Shown: positions 27,224 to 37,033, counted from the stretch's first letter. The stretch: 64,000 bases of DNA from an uncultured Verrucomicrobiales bacterium (GCA_937891465.1 CALAHF010000163.1:1-64000), one strand, 5' to 3'. Numbers and translations are program-made. Notes: generated by a model from the letters alone, not told the origin.

Positions 27224-28078
27224 TCAGATTCCCTTTTTGTAAGTCTCGCAACGATTCATCCATCCCCTGAGCCAGCGGGATTCGCCACGTTCTGGCGGAG
27301 AATTCTTGATGCGGCGCTGAAGAACGCGTTTGGCTGCCTCGCTGTATTCATTAGCAGCCGCGCGGCCTCCGGCGGTATCACGCATTTCGAGAAGCACGTC
27401 GCGCATCCCCCAGCCAACACCCTTGTAGCGCTCTTCTTTTTTGATACCCTCACCTTTGAAATTCACGTAATCAATCAGCGCATAAACTCCCGTGCCGCTC
27501 TCAGCGACTTTATAAAAATTGGCCTGCAAGCGGGCTTTGTCCTTCGCTCCGCTGGTTTGAGCCAGCATTTTTGGCATCGCGTTTTCAAGCCGGAACACAA
27601 TGAAATCGGTCTGATGTTGAACGGTGTTGGCCAAGAAATTACGCAGTTCTTTCATCTGCGGTGAATTCTGCGCCGCGAGAAATTGGTTCCGACTTGTCCA
27701 AGGGCTGCCATTTGCATTTAACAACCACCCCGGCATCGGAACGCGGCGGGTTTTCATAAACGCGATCAGTTTAGGGAAACTCTCATCGAATGGAGCTGGC
27801 CGCCCTTTCACATACCAAATGAAGTGGCCGATGCCGAGCGACGGGAAATCCTCGCCTTTATTCCAACTGGTGAGTCCTTCAATGGTTCCACTGCATTCGT
27901 TTTGCCAGATTTTGCGACCAATCGCAGTGGATTCAGAAGGACTGAGCTGAATTCCCCCCTTCGTGATTGCGGGAGTCGGAGCTGGGCCACCGTTCCGTCC
28001 GCCACTGGAAGTGCAGCTGATTAAAGGGCTGCTAATAAGAAGGACTGCACAAAAAGCGGAAATGAAATGCCTTTTCAT
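27224..28078 (-). CDS. lipoprotein of a conserved uncharacterised family
   Basis: A 284-residue protein with a lipoprotein signal: hydrophobic segment then L-I-S-C (Cys about 22). The mature part contains N-E-C-S-G-T-I-E-G-L-T-S-W-N, G-E-D-F-P-S-L-G-I-G-H-F-I-W-Y, a pattern that recurs in conserved uncharacterised secreted proteins of other bacteria. The G-E-D-F/G-I-G-H-F spacing is reminiscent of lysozyme-like folds, but no activity is known. It would be anchored in the envelope. Confidence 0.78.
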   Translation of the reverse strand: MKRHFISAFCAVLLISSPLISCTSSGGRNGGPAPTPAITKGGIQLSPSESTAIGRKIWQNECSGTIEGLTSWNKGEDFPSLGIGHFIWYVKGRPAPFDESFPKLIAFMKTRRVPMPGWLLNANGSPWTSRNQFLAAQNSPQMKELRNFLANTVQHQTDFIVFRLENAMPKMLAQTSGAKDKARLQANFYKVAESGTGVYALIDYVNFKGEGIKKEERYKGVGWGMRDVLLEMRDTAGGRAAANEYSEAAKRVLQRRIKNSPPERGESRWLRGWMNRCETYKKGI

Positions 28079-28179
28079 AAGAATTCGGAGGTTGGCGTGA
28101 AATCGGATCGCGAATTTATAGAATAATCCTTACAAACAGTTAAGAAACTTAAAATATTAACGAAAACAGTGAATCCTAG

Positions 28180-28207
28180 TTGAAATTTTATCAAAATATT
28201 ATAAATA
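28180..28207 (+). promoter_or_regulatory. candidate promoter of the zinc-ribbon protein operon
   Basis: The 169-nt gap before the 850-residue gene is strongly AT-rich. TTGAAA (28180-28185) and TAAATA (28202-28207) are spaced by 16 nt and would give a leader of about 35 nt. In such AT-rich DNA a match of this quality can occur by chance. Confidence 0.35.
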
Positions 28208-28247
28208 TAAGAAATATAACGTAAGAGTCGTAAAAATTTGAGCCGTC

Positions 28248-30800
28248 ATGGACAGTCAACAAAACACACCCAATGTCACCAAAACCACTGAGTTGACGGA
28301 TTTGGAAGATCGCTCGCGGTTTTTGAAGTCATTGGGTTTTGCCCGTGACCAAATGACGCAGGCAGATCTTTCCGCTCAAAACGCCGGTTCCGATAATATC
28401 GAAGACGACGGCGTAATGTTGTCGTCGAATTTCGAAGACGATTTGGAGCTACCGGGCGCACCCATGCTGATGGAGCCAACCCGGAGCCTTTCGGAACTTT
28501 TTGGATTGGGGGAACTTGATCTCGAAGAAAGTCCTTCTGATGAGATTGTTCCAGAAATCCCGACACGGTTCACCGAAGAATCTTCATTCGATCTTTCCGG
28601 TGTCGACGACGCAACCTGGAATGCAATAGAAGGCCGCCTCCGCCCCGAGCCAGCAAACTGGAAAAACGCTGAGGCCGACCTCGAAGCGAATCTCAAAAAA
28701 AAAACAATTTCGCCAGCGATAGCTGAATCTGTGGTGAATTCGAAATCTGAGGCTCAAAATAGCCCGCAACCACCACCTTTGGAAGACGACGACGATCTTT
28801 CCGAAGTCCTCAACAATTCTGCACTCGATCTTGAAGTCGAAAAGGCGGTTGAGCCGCCATCCAATGATGACGAGCCTCCACATGATGAATCTCTGACGGT
28901 GAATTGTCCGTCATGCGAACGGGGACTGACCTTGCAGCCTGAACATCTCGGAATTCCGGGAAGTTGCGTTTGGTGCGAGACCCCAATCATTGCCGTAATT
29001 TCCGGAGTTGATCACTCGGTCGGTGTTTTTAGACTCGCTGTTGAAGAACCGGAAACAATTGAAACTTCGGATTCACCAGAGAAACCCGCGGCTGAAATTG
29101 AGCACAGTAAGTTAGCTGATCTTCCAGTTCCAAAAACTGAAACACCCGAAGCTACTGAACCGAAATCTAAGGAGAAAGAGGAAGTAGCGGATTCACCTGT
29201 GGTTGATGATTCTAAAGAAGAAGTCGAACCTGTCGCTACCGAAAGCCAGTTGGAATCTGAAACTGAACCGGATCAGTCCACTGAGGAGAGCAACCCGACT
29301 GATATTTCCGATGCTGACACTCCTGAGGCAGTCGAAGCAATTTCAGAAACCAAAAATAATTTCCCGTGGAATTCTCCGACAGGATCCAAAAATAAGGGAT
29401 CTACTCCGCACGACGTCCCGACTCCAATCGAAGTGGACTCGAAATTGTTACTCGATGAAATAACAGACCCGGAATCTGTGGTGGAAACTTCTGACGCCTC
29501 ATTAGCAGTGGCTCCTCCATTTGAGGTTCTGCCTGATCCCAATAAAGCCGAAAAAACTGAGGTAAAAGATTCGTCTTCAGAAGTCACTTCTGTGCCACCA
29601 GAGTTGGACGACCCGAACTTGAATTCAAAGACGGCGACTGAAGATTCTCAGCAAAACACAGAGGCTCCAGCACCCGTCAAACAGGCGGCCTCACCCTTTT
29701 TTGATCCTCCTCAGGCGCAAGCAGATAAGCCGGAGCAAAACGGGCCTGAAGCCGAGCCGATCAGTGCGGCCTCGCCTTTAGCGCCTCCTACTGAGAAGAA
29801 TGAAACGCCGACGCAACCAGCAGAGCCTGCGAGCGGGCCGGTCGATGAAGCATCTCCCGTTGCTCCAAAAGCGACGCAAAATCAAACCAGCGAAACGGAA
29901 ACGCAGTTCAAGGCAGTATCTCCGTTTGATACTCTGCCAGAGACTGATGAAGTTGCAGCCACGGACGCAACCAATCCTCCGCCTATTCCTGCGACATCTC
30001 CTTTCGGTTCGACTGAAACAACCCCGGTAGAAGATGGTGTGGCCCCACCCATCAAGTCGGTTTCGCCTTTCGATTTGCCGATTGAAGAAACCCCGGCAGA
30101 AGATGATGCGGCCCCACCCATCAAGTCAACGTCACCTTTCGATTTGCCGACTGCTGAAACTATCACTCCCCTTTCCGACTCTAAGGATCCGCTGCCTGAG
30201 CTGGCAATGGCGGCAGTAATTGATTCAGCGGCACCTCCGGCAAAAGTTGCACCTGCAAAAGATGCACCTCCGGCAAAACCGCTTCCCTGGGATCTTAAAG
30301 AAAAGTCATCCCCCCCAGCAGCGGACTTACCGGCAGCCAAAATCGACTCTGTCGAAGCAATTGAACCGTTTCCGGCCCTCGGAACCGAAGAGGCGCTGCC
30401 ACCGGTGAATGACGCTCCCGAAGTCGATGCAAAGAAGGCTCCCGCTTCAGATTCGGCTCCTGTCAAAAAAAACCGTCTTCGGAAAAAGAAATCGAGTTCA
30501 AAACGTTCCGGCACAGCCATCACAATCGCCCTGCTCGGTTTGATTTCCGGTGCCGGTATCGCCTCATTTTTCCTTCCCGTTGGTGGATATATCGAAAATG
30601 CCAAGTCCTCATGGACCGAATGGCTTGATACCAAAATTGAAGTCGAAAACAAGCAGGAACTAGAAGCGCTGCCAACTCCCGCGAATGAACCAGTCGCCAT
30701 CCCCGCCCCTGCCCCGACGTCAGCACCCAAACCTCAAGTTCAAACCACTTCCGGCGACGAACCCGATCCGTTCCGGCCCGACAAAGTCCCCGGATCGTAA
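28248..30800 (+). CDS. acidic disordered protein with zinc ribbon and C-terminal membrane segment
   Basis: An 850-residue protein of unknown function. About 80 percent is low-complexity sequence rich in Glu, Asp, Pro, Ser and Ala. At about residues 223-250 it has a zinc-ribbon-like unit, C-P-S-C ... C-V-W-C, with G-L-T-L-Q-P-E-H-L-G-I between. Near residues 590-630 an S-P-F-D-L-P repeat with P-P-I-K-S occurs. A basic patch (K-K-N-R-L-R-K-K-K) precedes one membrane segment close to the C terminus, so most of the chain would be cytoplasmic. The next gene has the same architecture, 27 nt downstream. Confidence 0.8.
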   Translation: MDSQQNTPNVTKTTELTDLEDRSRFLKSLGFARDQMTQADLSAQNAGSDNIEDDGVMLSSNFEDDLELPGAPMLMEPTRSLSELFGLGELDLEESPSDEIVPEIPTRFTEESSFDLSGVDDATWNAIEGRLRPEPANWKNAEADLEANLKKKTISPAIAESVVNSKSEAQNSPQPPPLEDDDDLSEVLNNSALDLEVEKAVEPPSNDDEPPHDESLTVNCPSCERGLTLQPEHLGIPGSCVWCETPIIAVISGVDHSVGVFRLAVEEPETIETSDSPEKPAAEIEHSKLADLPVPKTETPEATEPKSKEKEEVADSPVVDDSKEEVEPVATESQLESETEPDQSTEESNPTDISDADTPEAVEAISETKNNFPWNSPTGSKNKGSTPHDVPTPIEVDSKLLLDEITDPESVVETSDASLAVAPPFEVLPDPNKAEKTEVKDSSSEVTSVPPELDDPNLNSKTATEDSQQNTEAPAPVKQAASPFFDPPQAQADKPEQNGPEAEPISAASPLAPPTEKNETPTQPAEPASGPVDEASPVAPKATQNQTSETETQFKAVSPFDTLPETDEVAATDATNPPPIPATSPFGSTETTPVEDGVAPPIKSVSPFDLPIEETPAEDDAAPPIKSTSPFDLPTAETITPLSDSKDPLPELAMAAVIDSAAPPAKVAPAKDAPPAKPLPWDLKEKSSPPAADLPAAKIDSVEAIEPFPALGTEEALPPVNDAPEVDAKKAPASDSAPVKKNRLRKKKSSSKRSGTAITIALLGLISGAGIASFFLPVGGYIENAKSSWTEWLDTKIEVENKQELEALPTPANEPVAIPAPAPTSAPKPQVQTTSGDEPDPFRPDKVPGS

Positions 30801-30827
30801 TATCAAGATTTTCAGAGAAGTGAGCCT

Positions 30828-32420
30828 ATGAACCCGCGCGCACCTCAACAACTCGGCACGCAGCCTCAACTAGAACCCGACCGCCCCAATCCATGGGGAG
30901 GCGCGGTTGCGGCGACTCCAATGCCAAGTTCACCACCGCCTGCACAAACTCCACCTCCTGCGGCTCAAACGTCGAACGCAAGCGCCATTCACCAACTTCA
31001 GTGCCCCCATTGCCGGGCAGGATTAACCCTGAGGCATGAACACATCGGGATCAACGGAAGCTGCGTTCACTGCAATTCTCCAATCCGGGCAGTCGCCTAC
31101 CAGGACGGTCAGGTAGCAATCGAGCTCATTGAAGCAGCTGCTCCTCAGGAAATTCCCGTTGAAGTGGCGGAAGTCACCGTTGAACTAAACCCAACAGTTC
31201 CGGCATCACCTGCTCATCAGGAAGTGGCTGAACAGACTGCGCCCTCGCCCTCACTGTGGCAAAGTCATCCAGAACCTAAACTGCAAGCTCCTGAGCAGCC
31301 CCTTGCTACCCAGCAAAATCACGCAGCACCACCTCCTCAAGAAAATGCAGCGGTAGCATGGTCGCAACCGCAACTGCAACCATCAACGATGTCTCAAACG
31401 GAATCTGCGCCGACTCCAAATCCAACTCAGCAGCCGCACCCCGTACCGGCAGCACCCACCGCGGCGCCTGCCTTTCCATCGTTAAATGGAGCAATGCCAT
31501 GGAACAACGCCACATCGCAGCCACCTGTTGTGGAGCAGGAAAATTTCGAATCGTTTCAAGCTGCAAGCCCGTTCACCAACCCGCCTCATTTGCAGGAAGA
31601 AGCGCAAGCCGCACCGCAACCTCAACCTGAGGTTGCCCCGAATAATGTAGTTTCCGCTTCTGGAAAACGGCTGAGAAAAACCAACCGCAAACCGTACCTG
31701 GGATTCTTGAAATCCGCAGCCACGCTGATCATTCTCGGTGGCCTCGGATATGCAGCCTACGTTTTCGCCCCGAAAGAAAAAGTAAATCAGGCCAAACTCT
31801 GGGTTGGTGAATTTGTGAAGCCCGCCTTGGAAGTTTTCAACGGCGAAAGCAATGCTGATTATTCACCGGACGCCACAACAGCGCCGGCCGCTCCAGACAC
31901 CCCGATTTCTCCACTAAGCCCTGCTACAACCATCCCGACGGCGCCAGCATCGTCAATCACACCGGAACCGGCAACACCAGAGCTCCCTGTTTCACCAACC
32001 GAGGTCGAGAATGACCCAACTCCACCGCAGGACCCCGTTTCCGAGCAATTGAGAGTCAACGTCGCCGGCACAACAGCAATCAAGCAGTTTTATGGCGCCC
32101 CGACCATCGAGGCGCGCTTGCCGTTTTTTGTGGCACCTGAAAAAAGTCGACTTCCCTTTGACGCCTACTCCGGCCGCTTTGCAGCCCTGCCGACACTGAA
32201 ATCCGTCGCCCTCCAAAAAGCTACTCTCGACGTCGCCACAGGGCGTTGGTATGGCATTTTTGAAGTCTCCGAAGTGGAAAACGAAAAGCTCCATCGTTGG
32301 ATCGTTATCGAAGATGAAGCTGGTGAATTTAAACTCGACTGGAACCTCTACGAACGGCTAATCAACGATTCGTTGCCTCGCTTTCTTGATGACCCAACTG
32401 CAGCCCCACGTGAATTCTGA
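30828..32420 (+). CDS. Pro/Gln-rich zinc-ribbon membrane protein, C-terminal domain cut by TGA
   Basis: A 530-residue protein parallel to its upstream neighbour: Pro/Gln-rich N terminus, zinc ribbon C-P-H-C ... C-V-H-C at about 63-84 with G-L-T-L-R-H-E-H-I-G-I between (closely matching the neighbour), a long disordered stretch, and one membrane segment at about 286-307. After a second Pro/Thr-rich linker comes a folded C-terminal domain from about 400. The frame ends at a TGA (32418-32420) but the same frame stays open for a further 91 codons with a matching continuation, so the C-terminal domain looks interrupted. Confidence 0.8.
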   Translation: MNPRAPQQLGTQPQLEPDRPNPWGGAVAATPMPSSPPPAQTPPPAAQTSNASAIHQLQCPHCRAGLTLRHEHIGINGSCVHCNSPIRAVAYQDGQVAIELIEAAAPQEIPVEVAEVTVELNPTVPASPAHQEVAEQTAPSPSLWQSHPEPKLQAPEQPLATQQNHAAPPPQENAAVAWSQPQLQPSTMSQTESAPTPNPTQQPHPVPAAPTAAPAFPSLNGAMPWNNATSQPPVVEQENFESFQAASPFTNPPHLQEEAQAAPQPQPEVAPNNVVSASGKRLRKTNRKPYLGFLKSAATLIILGGLGYAAYVFAPKEKVNQAKLWVGEFVKPALEVFNGESNADYSPDATTAPAAPDTPISPLSPATTIPTAPASSITPEPATPELPVSPTEVENDPTPPQDPVSEQLRVNVAGTTAIKQFYGAPTIEARLPFFVAPEKSRLPFDAYSGRFAALPTLKSVALQKATLDVATGRWYGIFEVSEVENEKLHRWIVIEDEAGEFKLDWNLYERLINDSLPRFLDDPTAAPREF

Positions 32421-32696
32421 TTGGCACTTCGAAAAGGCGAACCCGTCCCCGAAGAGAATAACCCCTGGAATTCAGAAGCCACGGGACTCAAGATTCAGAT
32501 TCCTTTCGACAGTCAGTCCGCCCGATTCATCGTTCTCAAAAAATCCGATTATGAATCACTTGGCTTATCCGAAAAAATCAATCCAACGTCACCCAAAGTC
32601 GCCAGGGTAGAAATGGCCTGGGTCCCCAGCGAATACGATCCGAACAGCCGCGTTCCAGTAATCACTCGACTGATCGGCTGGGGCGCATGGGGATAA
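32421..32696 (+). CDS. in-frame continuation after the TGA of the preceding gene
   Basis: Ninety-one codons follow the stop codon of the previous gene without a shift of frame. The product reads as the rest of that domain: G-L-K-I-Q-I-P-F-D, S-A-R-F-I-V-L-K-K, V-E-M-A-W-V-P-S-E-Y-D-P and an end at G-W-G-A-W-G. The first codon is TTG directly after the TGA, so reinitiation is possible; a nonsense mutation of CGA or TGG is equally plausible, as is readthrough. As an isolated peptide it would lack half of the fold. Confidence 0.6.
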   Translation: MALRKGEPVPEENNPWNSEATGLKIQIPFDSQSARFIVLKKSDYESLGLSEKINPTSPKVARVEMAWVPSEYDPNSRVPVITRLIGWGAWG

Positions 32697-32709
32697 AAAG
32701 AATTCACTT

Positions 32710-32752
32710 CGATCCAATAGGGCTCGATCAACGAATCAACTCTGTTTGGTCG
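32710..32752. repeat. 43-nt intergenic palindromic element, copy 7
   Basis: Arms CGATCCAATAGGGC (32710-32723) and ACTCTGTTTGGTCG (32739-32752) around TCGATCAACGAATCA. It sits between convergent genes, 13 nt after the zinc-ribbon continuation and 12 nt before the end of dxs. Confidence 0.78.
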
Positions 32753-32764
32753 AAAAAACGGAAC

Positions 32765-34699
32765 TCACGCCACCGCTTCGACAGCGTCTGAAATTTTCTC
32801 AGGCAGGTGTTTGCAGACTTTTTTTACGCAATCTTCGAAGGAAATGCCGTGCTTCTTGCGGAGGATATCAACGCCACCGTGCTCGACAAATTCATCGGGC
32901 CAACCAATTCGTTCGACGGGTGTTTTGATGCCGGCATCATTGAGATGCTCGATCACAGCCGCCCCAAAACCATTCATGATGGTGTGATCTTCAAGCGTGC
33001 AAATCACCGTGCACTGCTTCGCAAATTTTTCGATGCACTCGCCATCAAGTGGCTTAATCCAGCGCGGGTTGATCAATGAAACGCTGTAACCCGCAGCTTC
33101 GAGCTCTGCCTTCGCTGCAACCGCGATTTCGAAAAAATGACCTAAACCAAACAGCGCAACATCAGTGCCCTTTCCTTCGAGAACCTCGGCTTTTCCGATT
33201 TCAAGAAGCACCGGCTTGTCTTTCACCGTCGTCCCGATTCCAGCACCACGCGGGTAGCGGATCGCACTCGGTCCGCTGTCGTGATTCGCCATCGTCCAGA
33301 GCATGTCGGCGAACTCATCTTCGTCGCGAGGTGCCATGAAAATCCAGTTCGGAATATGACGCATGTAGCCAATATCGAACAAACCGTGGTGCGTCGGGCC
33401 ATCATCGCCACTCAAACCCGCGCGGTCCATGCACAAACGCACGGGCAGATTTTGAATGCCGATGTCGTGAACGGCCATGTCGTAGGCACGTTGGAAAAAG
33501 GTTGAATAAATCGTCAGGAACGGTTTTAACCCTTGCGCGGCATGGCCGCAAGCAAACAGCGCCGCGTGTTCCTCCGCGATACCTACGTCAAAATAGCGAT
33601 CCGGCACCACTTTTTGAAAACCAACCAAACCGGTTCCGCTCGGCATCGCCGCAGTGATCGCAGTGATCCTTTTGTCGGCTAAAGCAAATTCACCCAGTTT
33701 TTCTCCGTAGATTTGAGAGAATGTCGGAGATCCTCCAGGTGAAGTCTCGCCGGTTTCAGTCTTATAAGGCCCGAGACCATGAAATTTCATCGGGTTGGCT
33801 TTCGCCGGCTCATAACCACGACCTTTTTCAGTAATGATGTGAAGGATGACCGGTTCGTCCTGCTCCTTCAAAAACTCGAACGTTTTGACAAGTAATCCTA
33901 CATCATGCCCATCAATTGGGCCGTAGTAGCGAACGCCAAATTTTTCGAACAACACGTTGGGGAAAAGCAGGTTCTTCGCACCACGCTCGACTTTTGCAGC
34001 CAGCGAACGAAGACTTTTTCCAGCGAGTTTTTCGACAAAATCCGCCGCTTTTTCATGGATGTGCTCGTAAGTCGGGCTGGTTTGCAGCGCATGAAAATAC
34101 TTTGCGATCGCTCCGACGTTTCGATCGATCGACCACTCGTTATCATTGAGAACGAGGATGAATTTTTTCGTGGTCTGCTCAATGTTATTGAGCGCTTCAA
34201 AGGTAGGTCCACAGGTAAAAGCGGCGTCACCAGCGACAGCGACAACGTCTTCATCAGTGCCCTTTAAATCGCGAGCTGCCGCCATACCGAGTGCAGCTGA
34301 AACCGCAGTTCCCGCATGACCTGCGCCATAACAATCGTGTTCGCTCTCCGTCCGAAGACAAAATCCATTAAGGCCGTCGTACGTTCGGATCGTGTGAATT
34401 TCATCCCACCGACCGGTCAACATTTTGTGAACATAAGCCTGGTGACTTACATCGAAGAGAAACTTGTCTTTCGGCGTCGAAAACACCCGATGCATCGCAA
34501 TACTTAACTCGACGACTCCAAGGTTTGGTCCGAGATGTCCCCCCGTTTTTGAGAGGCTTTTGATCAGCGTCCGCCGAACATTTTCAGCAAGAAGCGGAAG
34601 CTGATCCAGCGGCAATGCCTTCAGGTCAGCTCCGTTATCGACCTTTGGCAAGTCCTCGGTCTCGATGTCGGGGTAGGGATTTTTAGAAGAGTTCTCCAT
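32765..34699 (-). CDS. dxs: 1-deoxy-D-xylulose-5-phosphate synthase
   Basis: A 644-residue Dxs, which condenses pyruvate and glyceraldehyde 3-phosphate with thiamine diphosphate in the first step of the MEP isoprenoid pathway. G-G-H-L-G-P-N-L-G, the substrate loop H-Q-A-Y-V-H-K and the thiamine motif ending in N-D-N-E-W-S-I are present, as are Y-G-P-I-D-G-H-D and D-R-A-G-L-S-G-D-D-G. The thiamine motif begins G-D-A where most Dxs have G-D-G. I chose the ATG at 34699, which overlaps the end of xseB by 17 nt; the frame is open further but inside xseB. Confidence 0.94.
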   Translation of the reverse strand: MENSSKNPYPDIETEDLPKVDNGADLKALPLDQLPLLAENVRRTLIKSLSKTGGHLGPNLGVVELSIAMHRVFSTPKDKFLFDVSHQAYVHKMLTGRWDEIHTIRTYDGLNGFCLRTESEHDCYGAGHAGTAVSAALGMAAARDLKGTDEDVVAVAGDAAFTCGPTFEALNNIEQTTKKFILVLNDNEWSIDRNVGAIAKYFHALQTSPTYEHIHEKAADFVEKLAGKSLRSLAAKVERGAKNLLFPNVLFEKFGVRYYGPIDGHDVGLLVKTFEFLKEQDEPVILHIITEKGRGYEPAKANPMKFHGLGPYKTETGETSPGGSPTFSQIYGEKLGEFALADKRITAITAAMPSGTGLVGFQKVVPDRYFDVGIAEEHAALFACGHAAQGLKPFLTIYSTFFQRAYDMAVHDIGIQNLPVRLCMDRAGLSGDDGPTHHGLFDIGYMRHIPNWIFMAPRDEDEFADMLWTMANHDSGPSAIRYPRGAGIGTTVKDKPVLLEIGKAEVLEGKGTDVALFGLGHFFEIAVAAKAELEAAGYSVSLINPRWIKPLDGECIEKFAKQCTVICTLEDHTIMNGFGAAVIEHLNDAGIKTPVERIGWPDEFVEHGGVDILRKKHGISFEDCVKKVCKHLPEKISDAVEAVA

Positions 34700-35054
34700 C
34701 CTGAAGATTGGGTGATTCGTCGGATTCACTCTCAGCCGATGCTGGAGCAATTTGAGTCTTTTTTTGTTGAGTCGTAGGCTGCGCTTCATTCCCGGCAGAT
34801 GCGCCAAAGGCTTCAAGCTCAGCCTCCTCGTCGTTACGTTTGCGGATTAGCTCGATACGTCCGCGGGCTTCATCGAGCCGTTTCACGCAAAGTTTATGCA
34901 ATTGGATTCCCTTTTCGTATCCCGTGATCATTTCGTTCAGCGGGATACGGTTGTGATCGACACCCCGAACCAACGATTCGAGCGCTTCCATCGCTTCTTC
35001 GAATGAAAGATCGTCGTAGTTTGGGGTTTCGTTCTGAGAAGCCGGTTTTGGCAT
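34683..35054 (-). CDS. xseB: exodeoxyribonuclease VII small subunit
   Basis: A 123-residue XseB protein: the family core D-L-S-F-E-E-A-M-E-A-L-E at 15-26 followed by a helical hairpin with L-N-E-M-I and Y-E-K-G-I, ending in L-C-V-K-R-L-D-E-A. The C-terminal 45 residues are an acidic, Ser/Gln-rich tail beyond the usual 60-80 residue length. It pairs with XseA (not in this window) to degrade single-stranded DNA. dxs overlaps its 3' end, so the two are coupled. Confidence 0.9.
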   Translation of the reverse strand: MPKPASQNETPNYDDLSFEEAMEALESLVRGVDHNRIPLNEMITGYEKGIQLHKLCVKRLDEARGRIELIRKRNDEEAELEAFGASAGNEAQPTTQQKKTQIAPASAESESDESPNLQDGELF

Positions 35055-35168
35055 AATTCGCAGATGTTACTTCGGGTTGAATCCCGCGAAGTTCAAGCGT
35101 TTTGAGCACCGATTTATGAACCTTTGACGTTCTTCGGCAAGCATTTTAGCAAAGTTTCGCACCGCAAG

Positions 35169-37033
35169 TCACTTTTTCGAGATTGGGCGAGGCGAGAAAA
35201 ACCACGATTCCTGATTTTTGCTCGCTGAAAGCCGTTTTCCGTATTGCATCGCCGACGGCATTCGATCATACATATTAATATCGACTGATGTTAATGGCCC
35301 CGCCAACAAGATTCGATTCCATGGCGCATAGTCCCCCGAAATCACACCTGAAGCCAGTGGTTGATCCAGCGTCTGCGGAGTGAGAAATACTCCAGCAACT
35401 CCTTCAGGCGTTTGATTTTCAATCTGTTCCGCAATCGCCTCCAACTGCTTCGGCGTCTCTGGAATCCACACAGAACTGCGGTCCGCATACCACGCCACCG
35501 CCCAGGGAACATCCGAGAAAACAACCTGATCATCCGTCGTCCATTTTTTTACAAACGTGATCGCTGCCGGATCATACGGTGGCCAGTTCACAATTCGATT
35601 TGAAAGATTAAATCCCAACGTCGCGCGGCCCGGCATATTAACCAGCATTGGCAGCCCCGTAATTACCGCAGCCGCAGCGAGATGCGCCCACTTCCACATC
35701 GACCATCGGTTTTGCGCAATCGGAAGGCGCGCCCAAAAAACGGTTAAAATAGCGAAACCGAACGTCGTCGCCAACGGCACAAACCAGAGATGGACCTGAT
35801 TCGCATCCATCAGCAAATCCGGCGTTCCGAACAGCATCGCACCGGCCCACATCATCGCCAGCCCATTCCGCAGCTGGATTGCTTCGGGATTTCGAAAAGG
35901 ATGCAGCATCGACAACCAGAACAATCCCGCTCCGACCGATCCACCGATCAGTAGCCAGAAATTCGAAAAATGCTGTTCCAGAACACGCCCCATTTTTTTG
36001 AAGAGAAAAAATCGCGGAAACGCCGCTTCAGTTCCCCGTTCAAAATTCCGCATAATCGGACTCCCTGCTGATTTTCCCCACGAATCCTGAATTTCAACAG
36101 CCCCGATTCCCAGAACTGAACCAGTTTCAGCCGCATTTTGAAGCATCCACGGCGTAAAAACAGTAGTCATCACCACTGCGAAAACGATTGGCAGAAGCAC
36201 TTTCTTTTTAAAAACCAAAAACACAAAAAACGCCGCCGCGAGGGAAACGCCCAATCCGATTGGCGATACCAATACTAGTAGCCCAAAAAACACTGCTGAA
36301 CTTGCCAACGGTAAAAGTGGAATCCGGGCGAGGCGCCACAATTTCAGGGCTCGCACAAGAAAACACAATCCCGCCATGAAAATGGACAGCCCCAGCATTT
36401 GCGGCAAACCGGATTGCGTGAACCGCCACATCATCTCGCACATCAGCATCGCTACAACCGAAAATGCCGCGAGAACGCCATCAAAAAGCCGCGACACCAG
36501 AACGAACAGCAATCCGAGCGATCCCAAAAAAGAGCAATCGCACCGGCAGCAATCACCCGATCAGGAAAGAAAATTCGGTATTGGAAATCCACATCGTAAT
36601 CCGTCCCCGAAATGGCCAGCAGACCCGCATTGAGAGGCGAATTCAACGGTCCGTGCGATGATGATTTGAGCGTCATTGGGATTTCACTCGACTCGGAGCT
36701 CTCCACTTTTTTCGCTAGTGAAATAGGTCGTAAAAACTGAGTCGACAGCCCGTCTCCCCGGGCAAAGGAACGCGCCACGTCCGCCTGCTCCATTCCTTCC
36801 GCAGTGGAAATCCCCTGAAAATCGACAAAGAGAAAAAAGATCGAAAGTCCCGCCACAAAAACCGAAAACGCCAAGGTTCGAAAAAACGGAAATGGCGCTT
36901 TTTTCATCTCTGGTACAGAAGCCGCTGCATGGTGAGGTATTGCCTGCTCAACAGTTTCTGGAGACTGGACCTGAGGCGGCTGTGTTTGCGATAACTGAAC
37001 CGAAGACGGTTCGCTGGGCGGCTGCGAAGACAC
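35169..37033 (-). pseudogene. GT-C-like polytopic membrane protein split by a frameshift at T6
   Basis: Two overlapping frames form one protein of about 621 residues. The N-terminal part (from the ATG at 37033) has a Pro/Gln-rich start, a membrane segment at about 51-72 and E-G-M-E-Q-A-D-V-A-R, the acidic loop usual in GT-C glycosyltransferases. At 36526-36531 the coding strand has six T; after F169 the correct frame is resumed by a slip of -1, giving L-G-S-L-G-L-L and then 450 residues with about eight membrane segments and a periplasmic C-terminal domain. The unshifted frame ends soon after in unrelated residues. A one-base loss, a sequencing error or programmed slippage would all look like this. 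A transferase of lipid-linked sugar is inferred. Confidence 0.7.

Noticed and set aside
29882-30730. 282-codon open frame on the minus strand
   Set aside because: It is antisense to the disordered zinc-ribbon protein; its Gly/Ala/Ser bias mirrors the Pro/Ala/Glu codons of the real gene.
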